39,607 bases of DNA. Source: Zygnema cylindricum. Lineage: Eukaryota; Streptophyta; Zygnematophyceae; Zygnematales; Zygnemataceae. Positions 18,885 through 30,420 of the stretch are shown in pieces (position 1 is the first letter of the stretch; each line of letters starts with the position of its first letter). The stretch is from assembly GCA_037447655.1 (NCBI GenBank), contig JBBHKE010001435.1, positions 186,001 to 225,607 of the forward strand, written 5' to 3'. The translations under genes and the position numbers were made by a program. The notes beneath the pieces are model-generated. The model was given only the letters and a program-made list of their open reading frames with translations, made no database searches and had not been told where the DNA came from.

Positions 18885-19378
18885 AAATGGAACCGAAAGG
18901 ATTACCGGGTATTCTGTTAAGATATGATGATCACTCAAAAGGTTATTGAGTCTTTGTGTTTGAAAGGCAAAAAATAGTTGTAGCTAGAAACATCATTGTT
19001 AAGGATGAACTAGACTCTATAAATTTATTTCAAATGACAGAGCAGCAAAAGCAACAAAAAGTACAGAAATATGTCTTCTTAGATTGCATGCAGGAAATTG
19101 TCTCGCAGATTCCACAAACTCCGGTTATGACTCCGGAGTTAGACTCACTCCAAGTTCCTCACCAACTTCGGGTCCAGACGGACTAAGAGCAGTCAATACA
19201 CACTGATCGCAACCAGCGCATTCAGCAAGACACGGATCGCAACCAGCGCAATCAGCGCAATCAGCGCAATGCGCGGCATCCGACGATCTCAGCTTCAGAA
19301 TTTCCGGGGGGAAGAAGATCAAGCAGCCGCCTGCAAGCAAGCTCTCACTTTGCCTACTCGGCAGTCTCAGGGGAGCCC
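18885..19378 (+). pseudogene. Integrase C-terminus and IN-RT linker of B3
   Basis: Resumes in another frame: KGLPGILL, RYDDHSKG, then VFERQKIVVARNIIVKDELDS, FQMTEQQKQQKVQKY, ending at a TAA about 19186. A basic low-complexity linker made of 9-bp CGCAATCAG-type repeats (Asn-Gln-Arg) at 19205-19272 precedes SASEF...SSRLQASSHFAYSA. The (NQR) count differs between family B copies. Confidence 0.8.
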
Positions 19379-20950
19379 TTGACCATCCAAGAGGCCTTCT
19401 CATCACCAGAAGGGAATCACTGGATTGAGGCGGCAAACGACGAAATGAAGTCGATCATGGAGGCTCAAACATGGGAGCTATTGGACCTTCCTCCAGACCG
19501 AAAAGTAAGCGGCAGCAAATGGGTATTCAAGGTGAAGTTAAATCCCGATAACAACATTGAACGCTATAAGGCCAGACTTTTGGTGAAGGGGTACAATTAA
19601 AAGGAAGGAATCGATTTTGAAGAAACATTTTCTCCGGTTGTAAGATTTCCAACAGTTAGGATTTTGCTATCCCTAGCTGCGATAGAAGATATGGAAATTC
19701 ATCAGATGGATGTGAAAACGGCCTTTTAGCATGGAGAACTAGAAGAGACCATTTACATGCAGCAGCCTGAAAAGTATGTGGAAGGAGGAAAAGAGCACTT
19801 AGTATGCAAGTTGCTAAAATCTTTGTACGGCCTAAAACAGGCCCCCAGACAGTGGAATATAAAACTTGATGAATTCTTGACTAGTCTAGGATTTAAAAGG
19901 ATAAGTTCGGATCACTCTGTCTACGTTTTAAAGGGTGAAAATGGGATAGTGTATGTAGCAGTATATGTAGATGATTTGCTATTAATTAGCAAATCAATGG
20001 CTGAAATTAACAAAATCAAAACTGCTCTAAACTCACGATTCGAGATGAAAGACCTCGGTGAGGCAAAACATATTTTGGGTATCCAGGTAGAGAGAGACAG
20101 AAATAAGAAAATAATAAAATTGACTCAAAAAGAGGCCATTGGAAAAATGTTAGATGAGTACAGAATGCGAGGGGCAAAAAGATGATTAACTCCAATGGAG
20201 TTTCGGCAGAAGTTAGAGGAAGAAGAGACAGAACCAGGTGTCATTGTTAGCGAGTATTTAGAGTCAGGGGAGAATGATCCTATGACAGTAATACCTTATA
20301 GACAGATAGTGGGAAGCTTAATATATTTCATGAACTGTACCCGTCTTGACATTGCTGCAGCTGTCGGGGTACTGAGCAGGAGTCTAAAAAATCCGAGAAA
20401 ATCTGATCTTGATGCAGCAAAGAGAGTCTTAAGATGTTTGGCAGGAACTAAAGATCTCCAACTCACTCTAGGAGGAGGAGAAGTCAAGCTGCAAACATGG
20501 AGTGATACAAGCTATGGCGACATGCCAAGCCGGAAATCCACCACGGGATTCGTTCTACAAATTGGGAACGGTACTTGCTATTGGAGCAGCAAACTTTAAA
20601 AGGTTACAGCACAATCGACAATGGAGTCAGAATATATGACAGCAATCTTGACCCTCAAAGAACTCTTATGGGTAAAATCCATGTTACAAGAACTAGGATA
20701 CATGCAAGTTGGTCCAGAAGTAATCTGGTGTGATAACCAGGCTGCCATTGCCATTGCTTCTAACCCGAGTCATCACTTCAAAAGCAAGCACATGGATGTA
20801 CGATTACACTTTGTAAGAGAAAAGGTGTTCTCTAGAGTGATTAAATAATGTTATTTGCCAGATGCAAAAATGATTGCTTATATGCTCACTAAAGCCCTTC
20901 CTGCTCCTAAGCTGAAGTATTGTAGGGACGCATTGGGATTAAGTGAATAG
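19379..20950 (+). pseudogene. Copia RT and RNase H of B3
   Basis: RT motifs: WIEAANDEMKSIMEAQTWEL, WVFKVKLNPDN, FPTVRILLSL, MDVKTAF, LYGLKQAPRQWN, YVDDLLLIS (about 19966), LGIQVERDRNKK. RNase H: LGGGEVKLQTWSDTSYGD, STMESEYM, WCDNQAAIAIASNPSHHF, HMDVRLHFVREK, ending GLSE TAG at 20948-20950. In-frame stops: TAA about 19598, TAG about 19727, TGA about 20183, TAA about 20597, TAA about 20846. All acidic catalytic residues of RT and RNase H are present, so decay is by nonsense codons rather than active-site loss. Confidence 0.92.
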
Positions 20951-21110
20951 TTGAATTACTGCACAGCTATACTGACACCCTGCGATAATTCCACCATTGT
21001 GAGGTAGTGGGACTGGGTGACTTGCTAACTGCTATATTGCTATGCTGCGATGCTGCGATAGTTTATCACCGTAGCTGCGCCGAGATACTGAGTCTAAAGC
21101 TTTAGGGGAG
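20951..21110 (+). promoter_or_regulatory. 3' untranslated region and polypurine tract of B3
   Basis: Repeats of GCTATGCTGCGATGCTGCGAT type, then AAAGCTTTAGGGGAG (21096-21110) abutting the 3' LTR. The same PPT motif borders the other family B LTRs. Confidence 0.8.
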
Positions 21111-21860
21111 TGTTGTCTTTTTGGAAAGCTTTCAGTCTTAGAGCAGCGCAGCTGCTATACAATAGAGCAGCACAGCTGCTATACAGCAGAGTAGCTGCTA
21201 TACAGCAGAGCAGGTGCTATACAAGAGAGCAGCGCAGCAGCAGAGTTGTTGCTATACAGCAGAGCAGCGCAGCAGTAGAGCAGTGCAGCAGCGAAGCTGC
21301 AACACAGACAAGACAAGGCAACCATGATTATATTTGATATGGTCCGTACGGACAACGCAACGTCTGATATTCTTAATGTGATTCTGTACAGGATAGAGCA
21401 ACTGCGATAGATACGATTCTAGTCAAACTTAGTGGGAACTCAGTGGTAGCTTAGTTATAGCTCAGTGGTAGCTTGACAGATCAGTGGTAGCTTAGTGGTT
21501 TGACCTACCTCTCAAGTACACTAGTGTTGCTAGTTCAACACAAGTATAAGACTTAGGACTCGGAACATATTATGAATCCAGACTTCCAAGTAGTAAAACT
21601 ACAAACAGTGTTTGGGAAACTTCTGAGTATTATATCTTGAGTGTTGTCGCGTCAATTGTGCTCTTACTTTGGGAGTTATCAGTGTTTATGCTACTTTATA
21701 TTTTGATAGAGTTTTGTGAGGTTTGGAGGCTTGTATAAGAATTGGTGAGTACTTAAGAAGAATTGTTTGGTAGGATTGTTGATAGCTTCTGAGAGTGTAT
21801 CATGTCTACTTGTACTACTACTGCTGCTCCTCCACCTGCACCGGTGGTTGTAGAACAAGA
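21111..21860 (+). repeat. 3' LTR of B3
   Basis: 750 bp, TGTTGTCTTTTTGGAAAG...GTAGAACAAGA, with a one-base change from the usual AACAACA end. Order: GCTGC-rich variable repeat, GTCCGTACGGAC dyad (21343-21354), GTGGTAGCTTAG repeats (21440-21500), TATAAGA at 21734-21740, gag ATG at 21801. This is the intact-order reference for the scrambled 5' LTR. Confidence 0.92.
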
Positions 21861-21865
21861 AGTTT
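21861..21865. repeat. Right target-site duplication of B3 (AGTTT)
   Basis: AGTTT directly after the LTR; the B2 frame resumes here (GAGATCTTTAG, part of the AGTKDL block on minus). Confidence 0.92.
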
Positions 21866-23280
21866 GAGATCTTTAGTTCGTGCCAAACATCTTAAGACTC
21901 TCTTTGCTGCATCAAGATCAGATTTTCTCGGATTTTCTAGACTAGTGCTCATTACTCGACTGCTGCAACATTATCAAGACGGGTATAGTTCATGAAATAT
22001 ATTAAGCTTCCCACTATCTGTCGATAAGGTATTATTGTCATAGGATCATTCTCCCCGGACTCCAAATACTCGCTAACAATGATACGTGGTTCTGTCTCTT
22101 CTCCCTCTAATTTTTGTCGAAACTCCATTGGAGTTAAACATCCTTTTGCCCCCCGTATTCCGTACTCATCTAACATGTTTCCAATAGCCTCTTTTTGAGT
22201 CAATATTATTATTTTCTTATTTTTGTCCCTCTCTACCTGGATACCCAAAATATATTTTGCCTCACCGAGGTCTTTCATTTCAAACCATGAGTTTAGAGCA
22301 GTTTTTATTTTGTTAATTTCAGCCATTTATTTGCTAATTAATAGCAAATCATCTACATATACTGCTATATACACTATCCCATTTTCACCCTTTAGAACTT
22401 AGACAGAGTGATCCGAACTTATCCTTTGAAATCCTAGGCTAGTCAAGAATTCATCAAGCTTTAGATTCCACAGTCAAGGGGCATGTTTTAGGCCGGACAA
22501 AGAATTTAGCAACTTGAATACTAAGTGTTTTTTTCCTCATTCCACATACTTTTCAAGCTGCTGCATGTAAATGGTCACTTCTAGTTCTCGATGCAAAAAA
22601 GCCATCTTTACATCCATCTGATGTATTTCAATATCTTCTATAGCAACTACAGACAGCAAAACCCTAACTGTCGGAAATCTTACAACCGGAGAAAGTGTTT
22701 CTTCAAAATTGGTATCTTCTTTTTGATTATACCCCTTTGCAACAAGTCTGGCTTTATAACGTTCAATGGTGTTATCGGGATTTACCTTCACCTTGAGTAC
22801 TCATTTGCTACCGATCGCTTTTCGGGCTGGAGGAAGGTCCACAAGCTCCCATGTTTGAGCCTCCATGATGGACTTCATTTCGTCGTTTGCTACCTCGATC
22901 CAGTGATTCCGTTCTGGCAATGAGAAGGCCTCCTGAATGGTCAAAGACTCCCTTGAGGCTGCCGAGTAGGCAAAGTGAGAGCTTGCTTGCAGGCGGCTGC
23001 TTGATCTTCTTCCCCCCGGAAATTCTGAGGCTGAGATGGTCGGATGCCGTGCATTGCGCTGATCGCGCTGGTTGCGGCTGTGTGTTTTGACCGCTGTTGG
23101 TCTATATGGACCCGAAATTGTTGAGGAACTTGGGGAGAGTGTGACTCCAGAGTCACCAGTGGAGTTTGTGGAATTTGCGGGACAATCTCTTGCATGCAAT
23201 CTAAAATGACATATTCCTGTACCTTTTGTTGCTTTTGCTGCTCTGTCAATTGAAATAAATCAATGGATTCTAGTTCATCT
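21861..23280 (-). pseudogene. Copia RT and linker of B2
   Basis: Minus-strand RT: linker SASEFPGGRRSSSRLQAS (about 23100), WIEVANDEMKSIMEAQTWEL, VKVNPDNTIERYKARLVAKG, MDVKMAFLHRELE, YVDDLLLIS (about 22345), then a TAA at 22327-22329 shared with B1, LGIQVERDKNKK, IVGSLIYFMNYTR. Further stops and indels occur near 22535 and 22799. RNase H continues on the far side of B3 at 16173. Confidence 0.9.
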
Positions 23281-24536
23281 TAAACAATGATGTTCCTTGC
23301 TACAACTATTTTCTGCCTCTCAAACACAAAGACTCTATAACCTTTTGAGTGATCATCATATCTTAACAAAATACCCGGTAATCCCTTCGATTCTATTTTC
23401 CATCTATTTGTAGACGTATCCAATATAAAGCATTAACTACCAAAGACCTTGAAATGGCTAACATCTGGTTTGCTACCTGTCCATATCTCGTAAGGAGTAG
23501 ATTTTACCGATTGTGATCCTATCCTATTCTTAAAATAAACTACACAATTTAGAGCCTCAGCCCAGAATTTCGGATCCACATTTTTATTTGCAAGCATCGA
23601 CCTAGAGCTCTCCGTGAGAGTTCTATTCAGTCTTTTTGACACCCCATTTTGTTCCGGTGAATATGGAATAATCAATAGATGACTAATGCCTTCCTCGATT
23701 AAAAAGGTTTCAAATTCCTGCGATGTATATTCACCACCATTGTCCGATCTGAGCTGCAAAATAGGTGAATTATGATGTTTTTCAGCCCATGCTTTATAGT
23801 GTTTGAAGTGACCAAACACTTCACTCTTCTCCTTCATGAAGTAAACTTTTGTAAACTTGGAGAAATCATCTGTGAAGGTGACCATATATTTCATCCCCCC
23901 GGCAGATGGAACCTTCGCCGGACCAAAGACATCCGAATGAATTTGTTGTAAAAGTTTCGTTGACCAATGCTCAGATTTTTCATGAAATGGCAATCTCTGG
24001 ATTTTGCCTAAAGCGCAACCATCACAAGTTTTGACCGGCTCATCTGTGGTTGATACACCCTCTATTTTTCTAGCAAGGACCATTTTCCTCAAACTATCAT
24101 AGTTTACATGGCCTAATCTTTTATGCCACAACTCATCTGAGTGTAAAACAATGGAGTACAAAACATCATTCTCGTTGGTATTAGCCATATCCATGCGATA
24201 CATCTTGCTACTATCTTTAGTGCGTGTAACCGCAACCTTGCCATTTTTGCTAACAACCTACCGACCATTTTTCAAATTAACCTCAAAGCCTTTACTCTCT
24301 ACCAACGACGTAAAAAACATATTTTTCTTAAATTCAGTCACAAATAATACATTGTGAAGAGTCCTTTCAATTGCTTTTCCTTCTACATCAACTAGTAAGG
24401 ACACATCACCCACAACACGAGTCTGGACACTCATTCCAAAATCATAGTATATATTTTTCTCTGGCGTTGCTTTCAGATTTTTGAAGATGGCCTTGTTCCA
24501 GCACATGTGGGCTGATGTTCCTGTATCCATTATCTA
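23281..24536 (-). pseudogene. Copia protease and integrase of B2
   Basis: Protease MDTGTSAHMC (Ala of the signature is Thr) follows an in-frame TAG at 24534-24536 shared with B1. A stop lies near 24258. Integrase: WHKRLGHVNYDSL, CDGCALGK, HSDVFGPAKV, RSDNGGEYTS and NGVSKRLNRT, where the catalytic Glu is Lys (23634-23636), as in B1. A stop at about 23432 interrupts the end, and VFERQKIVVARNI-like sequence continues to 23281. Confidence 0.9.
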
Positions 24537-24674
24537 TCCGAGGTTCTTCACGCCCTAGATGGCAGCCGCCATAGCAAATAGATCCGTATTTTCCTCTGTA
24601 GAAACCGTCAAAGTCTCGTCTTGGAGAGACGAAAAAACCGAAAATAGTGCATTTCCACGAGGTGTACGCCCAAT
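24537..24674 (-). pseudogene. Gag C-terminal remnant of B2
   Basis: Only the gag-protease spacer survives (TPRGNALFS-like, SLQDETLTVST, EENTDLFAMAAA). Homology to B3 gag stops at 24674 and satellite units follow, so the zinc knuckle, capsid part and primer-binding site are deleted. Confidence 0.8.
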
Positions 24675-24772
24675 AACAGGAATTATTACCTAAATTACAC
24701 AAATTGTTAGCAATAACAAGAATTATTACCTAAATTACACAAACAGTTTGCGCTAACATGAATTGTTACCTT
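24675..24772 (-). repeat. About 2.4 inverted units of the 40-bp satellite
   Basis: TTACCTAAATTACACAAA with GTTAGCAATAACAAGAATT, the reverse complement of the main array unit. It lies between B2 gag remnant and the next LTR. Confidence 0.88.
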
Positions 24773-25492
24773 TGTTGTTCTACAGCCACCGGTGGAGGTG
24801 GAGGAATAGCAGTAGTAGTAGAAGTAGACATGATACACTCTCAGAAGCTATCAAAAATCCTACCAAACAGCTGTTCCTAAGTGCTCACCAATTCTTATTC
24901 AAGCATCCAAACCTCACCAAACTTTATCAAAATATAGAGTAGTATAAACACTGACAACTCCCAAAGTTTCAGTAAAATTGACCTGACAACATTCAAGATA
25001 TAATACTCAGAAATTTTACTACTTGGAAGTCTTGATACATAATATGTTCTGAGTCCTAAGTCTTATATTTATGTTGAATTGGCATAACTAGGGTACTTGA
25101 GAGGTACATCAAACCACCAAGCTACCACTAATCTGTCAAGCTACCACTCAGCTATCACTAAGCTACCACTGATCTATCACTAAGCTACCACTGAGTTACC
25201 CACTAAGTTGACTAAAATTGTATCTATCGTAGTTGCTCTATCTTGTACGGAATCACATTAAGAATATCAGACGCAGCGTTGTCCGTACGGACCATATCAA
25301 ATATAATCTTGGTTGCGATTTCTTGTCTGTGTTGCAGCTTCGCTGCTGCGTTGCTGCACCGCTCTGCTGCTGCGCTGCTCTGCTGTATAGCAGCTGCGCT
25401 TCCTTGTCTACTCAGCTGTATAGTAGCTGCGGTGCTCTGTCTGTATAGCAGCTGTGCTGCTCTGAGACTGAAAGCTTTCCAAAAAGACAACA
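24773..25492 (-). repeat. Family B LTR at a satellite orientation switch
   Basis: 720 bp; plus strand TGTTGTTCTACAGCC...CCAAAAAGACAACA. Complete termini. Flanks (CCTT left, AACAA right) are not a target duplication. It may be the 5' LTR of B2 or a solo LTR; satellite lies on both sides, in opposite orientations. It contains the gag ATG, repeat motifs and dyad typical of the family. Confidence 0.88.
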
Positions 25493-28400
25493 AACAACTC
25501 CTGTTATCGCTAACAATTTACATAATTTAGGTAACCATTCTTGTTAGCGCTAACAATTTGTGTAATTTAGGTACAAATTCTTGTTATCGCTAACAGTTTG
25601 TGTAAATTAGATAACAATTCTTATTATCGCTAACAGTTTGTGTAATTTAGGTAACAATTCTTGTTATCGCAAACTATTTGTGTAATTTAGGTAACAAGCC
25701 TTGTTATCGCTAACAATTTGTGTAATTTAGGTAAAAAATTCTGTTATCGCTAACAGTTTGTGTAATTTAGATTATAATTCCTGTTATCGCTAATAGTTTG
25801 TGTAAATTAGATAAAAATTCTTTTTATCGATAACTGTTTTTGTAATTTAGGTAACAATTCTTGTTATCGGTAATTGTTTGTGTAATTTTGGTAGCATTTT
25901 TTGTTATTGCTAACAGTTTGTGTAATTTAGGTAACAATTCATTTTATTGCTAACTCTTTGTGTAAGTTAGGTAACTATTCTTGATAGCTCTAATTGTTTG
26001 TGTAAGTTACATAACATTTCTTGTTAGTGTTAACTGTTTTTGTAATTTAGATTACAATTCCTGCTATTGCTAACAGTTTGTGTAATTTAAATAAAAATTC
26101 ATTTAAATAAAAATTCCTGTTAGCGCTAACTGTTTCTGTAACTTAGGTAGAAATTCTTGTTATCGCTAATTGTTTGTGTAATTAAGGTGACATCTCTTGT
26201 TATCGCTAAAAGTTTGTGTAATTTAGGTAACAATTCTTGTTATCGCGAATTTTTTGTGTTATTTAGTAAAAATTCTTGTTATCACCAATTTTTTGTGAAA
26301 TAAAGGTAACAATTCTTGTTATCACTAAATCATTGTGTAATTTAGGTATCAATTTTTGTTAGAGCTAACTGTTTTTGTAATTTAGGTAACAATTTTTGTT
26401 ATCGCAAACAGTTTGTGTAATTTAGGAAACAATTTTTGTTATCCGTAACAGTTTGTGTAATTTAAGTAAGAATTCTTGTTATCGGTGACAGTTTGTGTAA
26501 GTTAGGTAACCATTCTTGTTAGCGCTAACAGCTTGTGTAAGTTAGATAACAATTCTTGTTATCGCTAACTGTTTCTGTAATTTAGGTAACAATTCTTGTT
26601 AACGCTAACTATTTGTTTAATTTAGGTTAAAATTCCTGTTATTGTTAAGTGTTTGTGTAAGTTGGGTAACCATTCTTGTTAACTCTAACAATTTTTGTAA
26701 GTTAGATAAAAAATCCTGTTAGCGTTAACTGTTTGTGTAATTTAGGTAACAATTATTGTTATTTTAACTATTTTCGTAATTTAGGTAATATTTCATGTTA
26801 TCGCTAACTGTTTGTGTAATTTAGGTAACAATTTTTATTTTCGCTAACTCTTTGTGTAATTTAGGTAACAATTCTTGCTATCGCAAACAGTTTGTGTAAT
26901 TTAGGTAACAATTATTGTTATCGCTAACAGTTTGTGTAATTTAGGTAACATTTCGTGTTATCGCTAACTATTTGTTAAATTTAGGTAAATATTCTTGTTA
27001 TCGCTAACAATTTGTGTAATTTAGGTAACAATTCTTGTTATCGCTAATAGTTTGTGTAATTTAGATTACAATTCTTGTTATCGCTAATTTTTTGTGTAAT
27101 TTTGGAAACATTTTTTGTTATTGCTAACAGTTTGTGTAATATAGGTTACAATTCTTTTTGTCGCTAACTATTTGTGTTAGTTAGGTTACCATTATTGATA
27201 CCTCTAACAGTTTGTGTAAGTTAGATAACAATTCCTGTTAGCGCAAACTATTTTTGTAATTTAGGTTACAATTCCTGTTATTGCTTATTCTTTGTGTATT
27301 ATAAATAACAATTCCTGTTAGCGCTAAATGTTTTTGTAATTTAGGAAACAAATCTTGTTATCGCTAACAGTTTCTCTAATTAGGGTAACAATTATTGTTA
27401 TCGCTAACTGTTTGTGTAATTTAGGTAACAATTCCTTTTATCACTAACACTTTGTATAATTTAGATAACAATTTCTGTTATCACTAACTGTTTGTGTAAT
27501 ATGGGTAAGCTTTTTTGATAGCTGTAAAAGTGTGTGCAAGTTAGATAACAGTTCCTGTAGGCGCTAGCTCGTTGTGTAATTTATAATTCAATTTTGTTAT
27601 CGATATTTGTTTGTGTAATTTAAATAACAATTACTGTTATCGCTAACATTTTCTTTAATCTAGGTAACAATATTGTTATTGCTAACAGTTTGTGTAAGTT
27701 AGGTAACAATTCTTGTTATCGCTAACAGTTTGTGTAATTTACGTAATAATTCATATTATCAGTAACAATTTGTGTATTATAGATAACAATTTCTGTTATC
27801 GCTGAGAGTTTGTGTAAGTTAGAAAATAATTCCACTTATTGATAAAAAATTGTGTAAGATAGGTAAACATTCTTGTTAGCTCTAGCTATTTATGTAAGTT
27901 AGGTAACAATTCCTGTTAGCACTAACTGTTTGTGTAATTTAGGTAACAATTCTTGTTTTCGCTAACTATTTGTGTAATTTAGGTATTAATTCATGTTATC
28001 CTAACTGTTTGTGTAATTTAGGTAACAATTATTGTTATCGCTAACTGTTTGTGTAATTTAGGTAACAATTTTTGTTATTGCTAACAGATTGTGTAATTTA
28101 GGTAACAATTCCCAAATACCACTAATAGTTTGAGTAATTTAGGTAACAATGTTTGTTATCGCTAACAGTTTGTGTGATTTAGATAACAATTCTTGTTAGC
28201 GCTAATAGTTTCTTTAATTTAGGTAACAATTCTTGTTATCGCTAACTGTTTGTGTAATTTAGGTAACAATTCTTGTTATCGCTAACTGTTTGTGTAATTT
28301 CGGTAACAATTCTTCTTATCGCTAACAGTTTGTGTAATTTAGGTAACAATTCTTGTTATCGCTAATACTTTGTGTAATTAAGGTATCAATTCATGTTATC

Positions 28401-30420
28401 GCTAACAGTTTGTGTAATTTAGATAACAATATGTGTTATCACTAAATGTTTCTCTAATTTAGGTAACACTTCTTGTTATCGCTAATTGTTTGTGAAATTT
28501 AGGTAACAATTTTTGTTATCGCTACAGTTTGTGTAATTTAGGTAACTATTTCTGTTATCGTTAAATTGTTTGTGTAAGGTAGGTAACCATTCTTGTTAGC
28601 TCTAACAGTTTGTGTAAGTTTGATAACAAATCCTGTTACTGCTAATTGTTTGTGTAATTTAGATTACAATTCATGTTATCGCTATCAGTTTGTGTAATTT
28701 AAATAACAATTCCTGTTAGCTCTAACTGTTTCTATAATTTAGGTAACAATTCTTGATATCTTTAACATTTTGTGTAATTTAGGTAACAATTCATATTATC
28801 GTGAATATTTTGTGTAATTTAGATAACAGTTCGTGTTATCGCTAATAGTTTGTGTAATTACGTAACAATTCTTGTTATCGCTAACTGTTTGTGTAATTTA
28901 GGTAACAATTTTTGTTATCGCTAACTGTTTGTGTAATTTCGGAAACAATTTTTGTTATCGCTAACAGTTTGTGAAATTTAGGTAACAATTCCTATTATCG
29001 TAAAATGTTTGATTAGTTTAGATTTCAATTCCTGCTATGGCTAACTGTTTGTGTAAGTTAGGAAATAATTCTTGTTAGCGTTAAGAATTTTGGTAATTTA
29101 GATAACAATTCCTATTAGCGCTAACTGTTTCTGTAATTTAGGTAATAATTCTAGTTATCGCTAATTGATTATGTAATTTAGGTAACAATAATTGCTATTG
29201 CTAATTGTTTGTGTAGTTTAGGTAATGATTATTGTTATCGCTAGTAGTTTTTGTAATTTAGGTAACAATTCTTGTTATCGCTTATAGTTTGTGTAATTTA
29301 GATAACAATTCTTGTTATCCCTAACAGTTTGTGTAAGTTAGATATCAATTCCTCTTAGAGCTAACAGTTTGTGTAAGTTAGGTAACAATTCTTATTATCG
29401 CTAATAGTTTCTATTATTTAGATATCAATTCCTGTTATTGATAAGTGTTTGTGTAATTTAGGTAACAATTTTTGTTATCGCTAATTGTTTTTGTAATTTA
29501 GGTAACAATTTTTATAATCGCTAACAGTTTGTGCAATTTAGGTTAAAATTCATATTATCGCTAACTATTGTTGTAAGTTAGGTAACCATTATTGTTAGAG
29601 CTAACATTTTGTTTAATTTAGGTAACAATTCTTGTTATCGCTAACAGTTTGTGTAATTTAGGTAACAATTTGTATTATCGCTAACTCTTTGTGTAAGTGT
29701 GGTTACCATTCTTGTTTGCTCTAACAATTTGTGTAAGTTAGATAACAATTGCTGTTAGCGCTAACTATTTGTGTAATTTAGGTAACAATTATTGTTATCG
29801 CCACCAGTTTGTGTTATTTAGATAACAATTCTTGTTATCACTAACAGTTTGTGTAATTTAGGTAACAATTCTTGATATCGCTGACTGTTTGTGTAATTTA
29901 GGTAACAATTCTTGTTATCGATAAAAGTTTGCGTAATTTAGGTAACAATTCTTGTTATTGTAATAGTTTGTGTACTTTAGATTGCAATTCGTGTTATCGC
30001 TATCAGTTTGTGTAATTTATATAACAATTCCTGTTACCGCTAACTGCTGTTTCTGTATTATAGGTAACAATTCATGTTAGCGCAAATTGTTTATGAAATT
30101 TAGGTAACAATTTTTGTTATCGCTAATTGTTTCTGTTATTTAGGTAACAATTCTTGTTTTCGCTAATTGTTTATGTAATTTAGGTAACAATTCTTATTAT
30201 CGCTAACTGTTTGTGTAATTTAGATAACAATTGTTGTTATCGCTATCAATTTATGTAAGTTAGATATCAATTCCTGTTAGCGCTAACTGTTTGTGTAAGT
30301 TAGGTAACAATTCTTGTTATCGTTGACAGTTTGTGTAATTTAGGTATCAATTCCTCTTATCGCTAAATGTTTGTGTAATTTAGGTAACAATTCTTGTTAT
30401 CGTTAATTGTTTGTGTAATG
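25493..30420 (+). repeat. 40-bp satellite array, about 123 units
   Basis: Head-to-tail units with period 40: for example AGGTAACAAT recurs at 28261 and (as CGGTAACAAT) at 28301. A unit joins GTAACAATTCTTGTTATCGC to TAACAGTTTGTGTAATTTAG. It carries a hairpin TAACAA-TTC-TTGTTA (8-bp arms in GATAACAA variants) and the dyad GTTATCGCTAAC, which is a perfect palindrome in GTTAGCGCTAAC variants. Units are diverged by substitutions and small indels. No ORF of note. Confidence 0.97.

Larger units (their letters stand above)
16174..21860 (+). mobile_element. Family B element B3, nested in B2
   Basis: 5687 bp with both LTRs and a perfect 5-bp target duplication. The internal region runs from gag to RNase H. 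It is the best-preserved gag-PR-IN block in the window, but has a rearranged 5' LTR lacking the primer-binding site, an Asp-to-Asn change in integrase and several stops in RT-RNase H. It does not share the B1/B2 lesions. Confidence 0.94.
15451..24674 (-). mobile_element. Family B element B2, split by B3
   Basis: Minus-strand copy in two blocks: 15451-16173 (LTR remnant, PPT, RNase H C-terminal half) and 21861-24674 (RT, integrase, protease, end of gag). The blocks join without gap when B3 and one copy of the AGTTT duplication are removed. Most of gag and the primer-binding site are missing: at 24674 the coding homology stops and satellite begins. Confidence 0.88.

Noticed and set aside
25233-25530. 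Leu/Ala/Cys-rich plus-strand ORFs
   Set aside because: Translation of the GCTGC repeat of a family B LTR; the same arises at 16145-16361 and 21110-21337.
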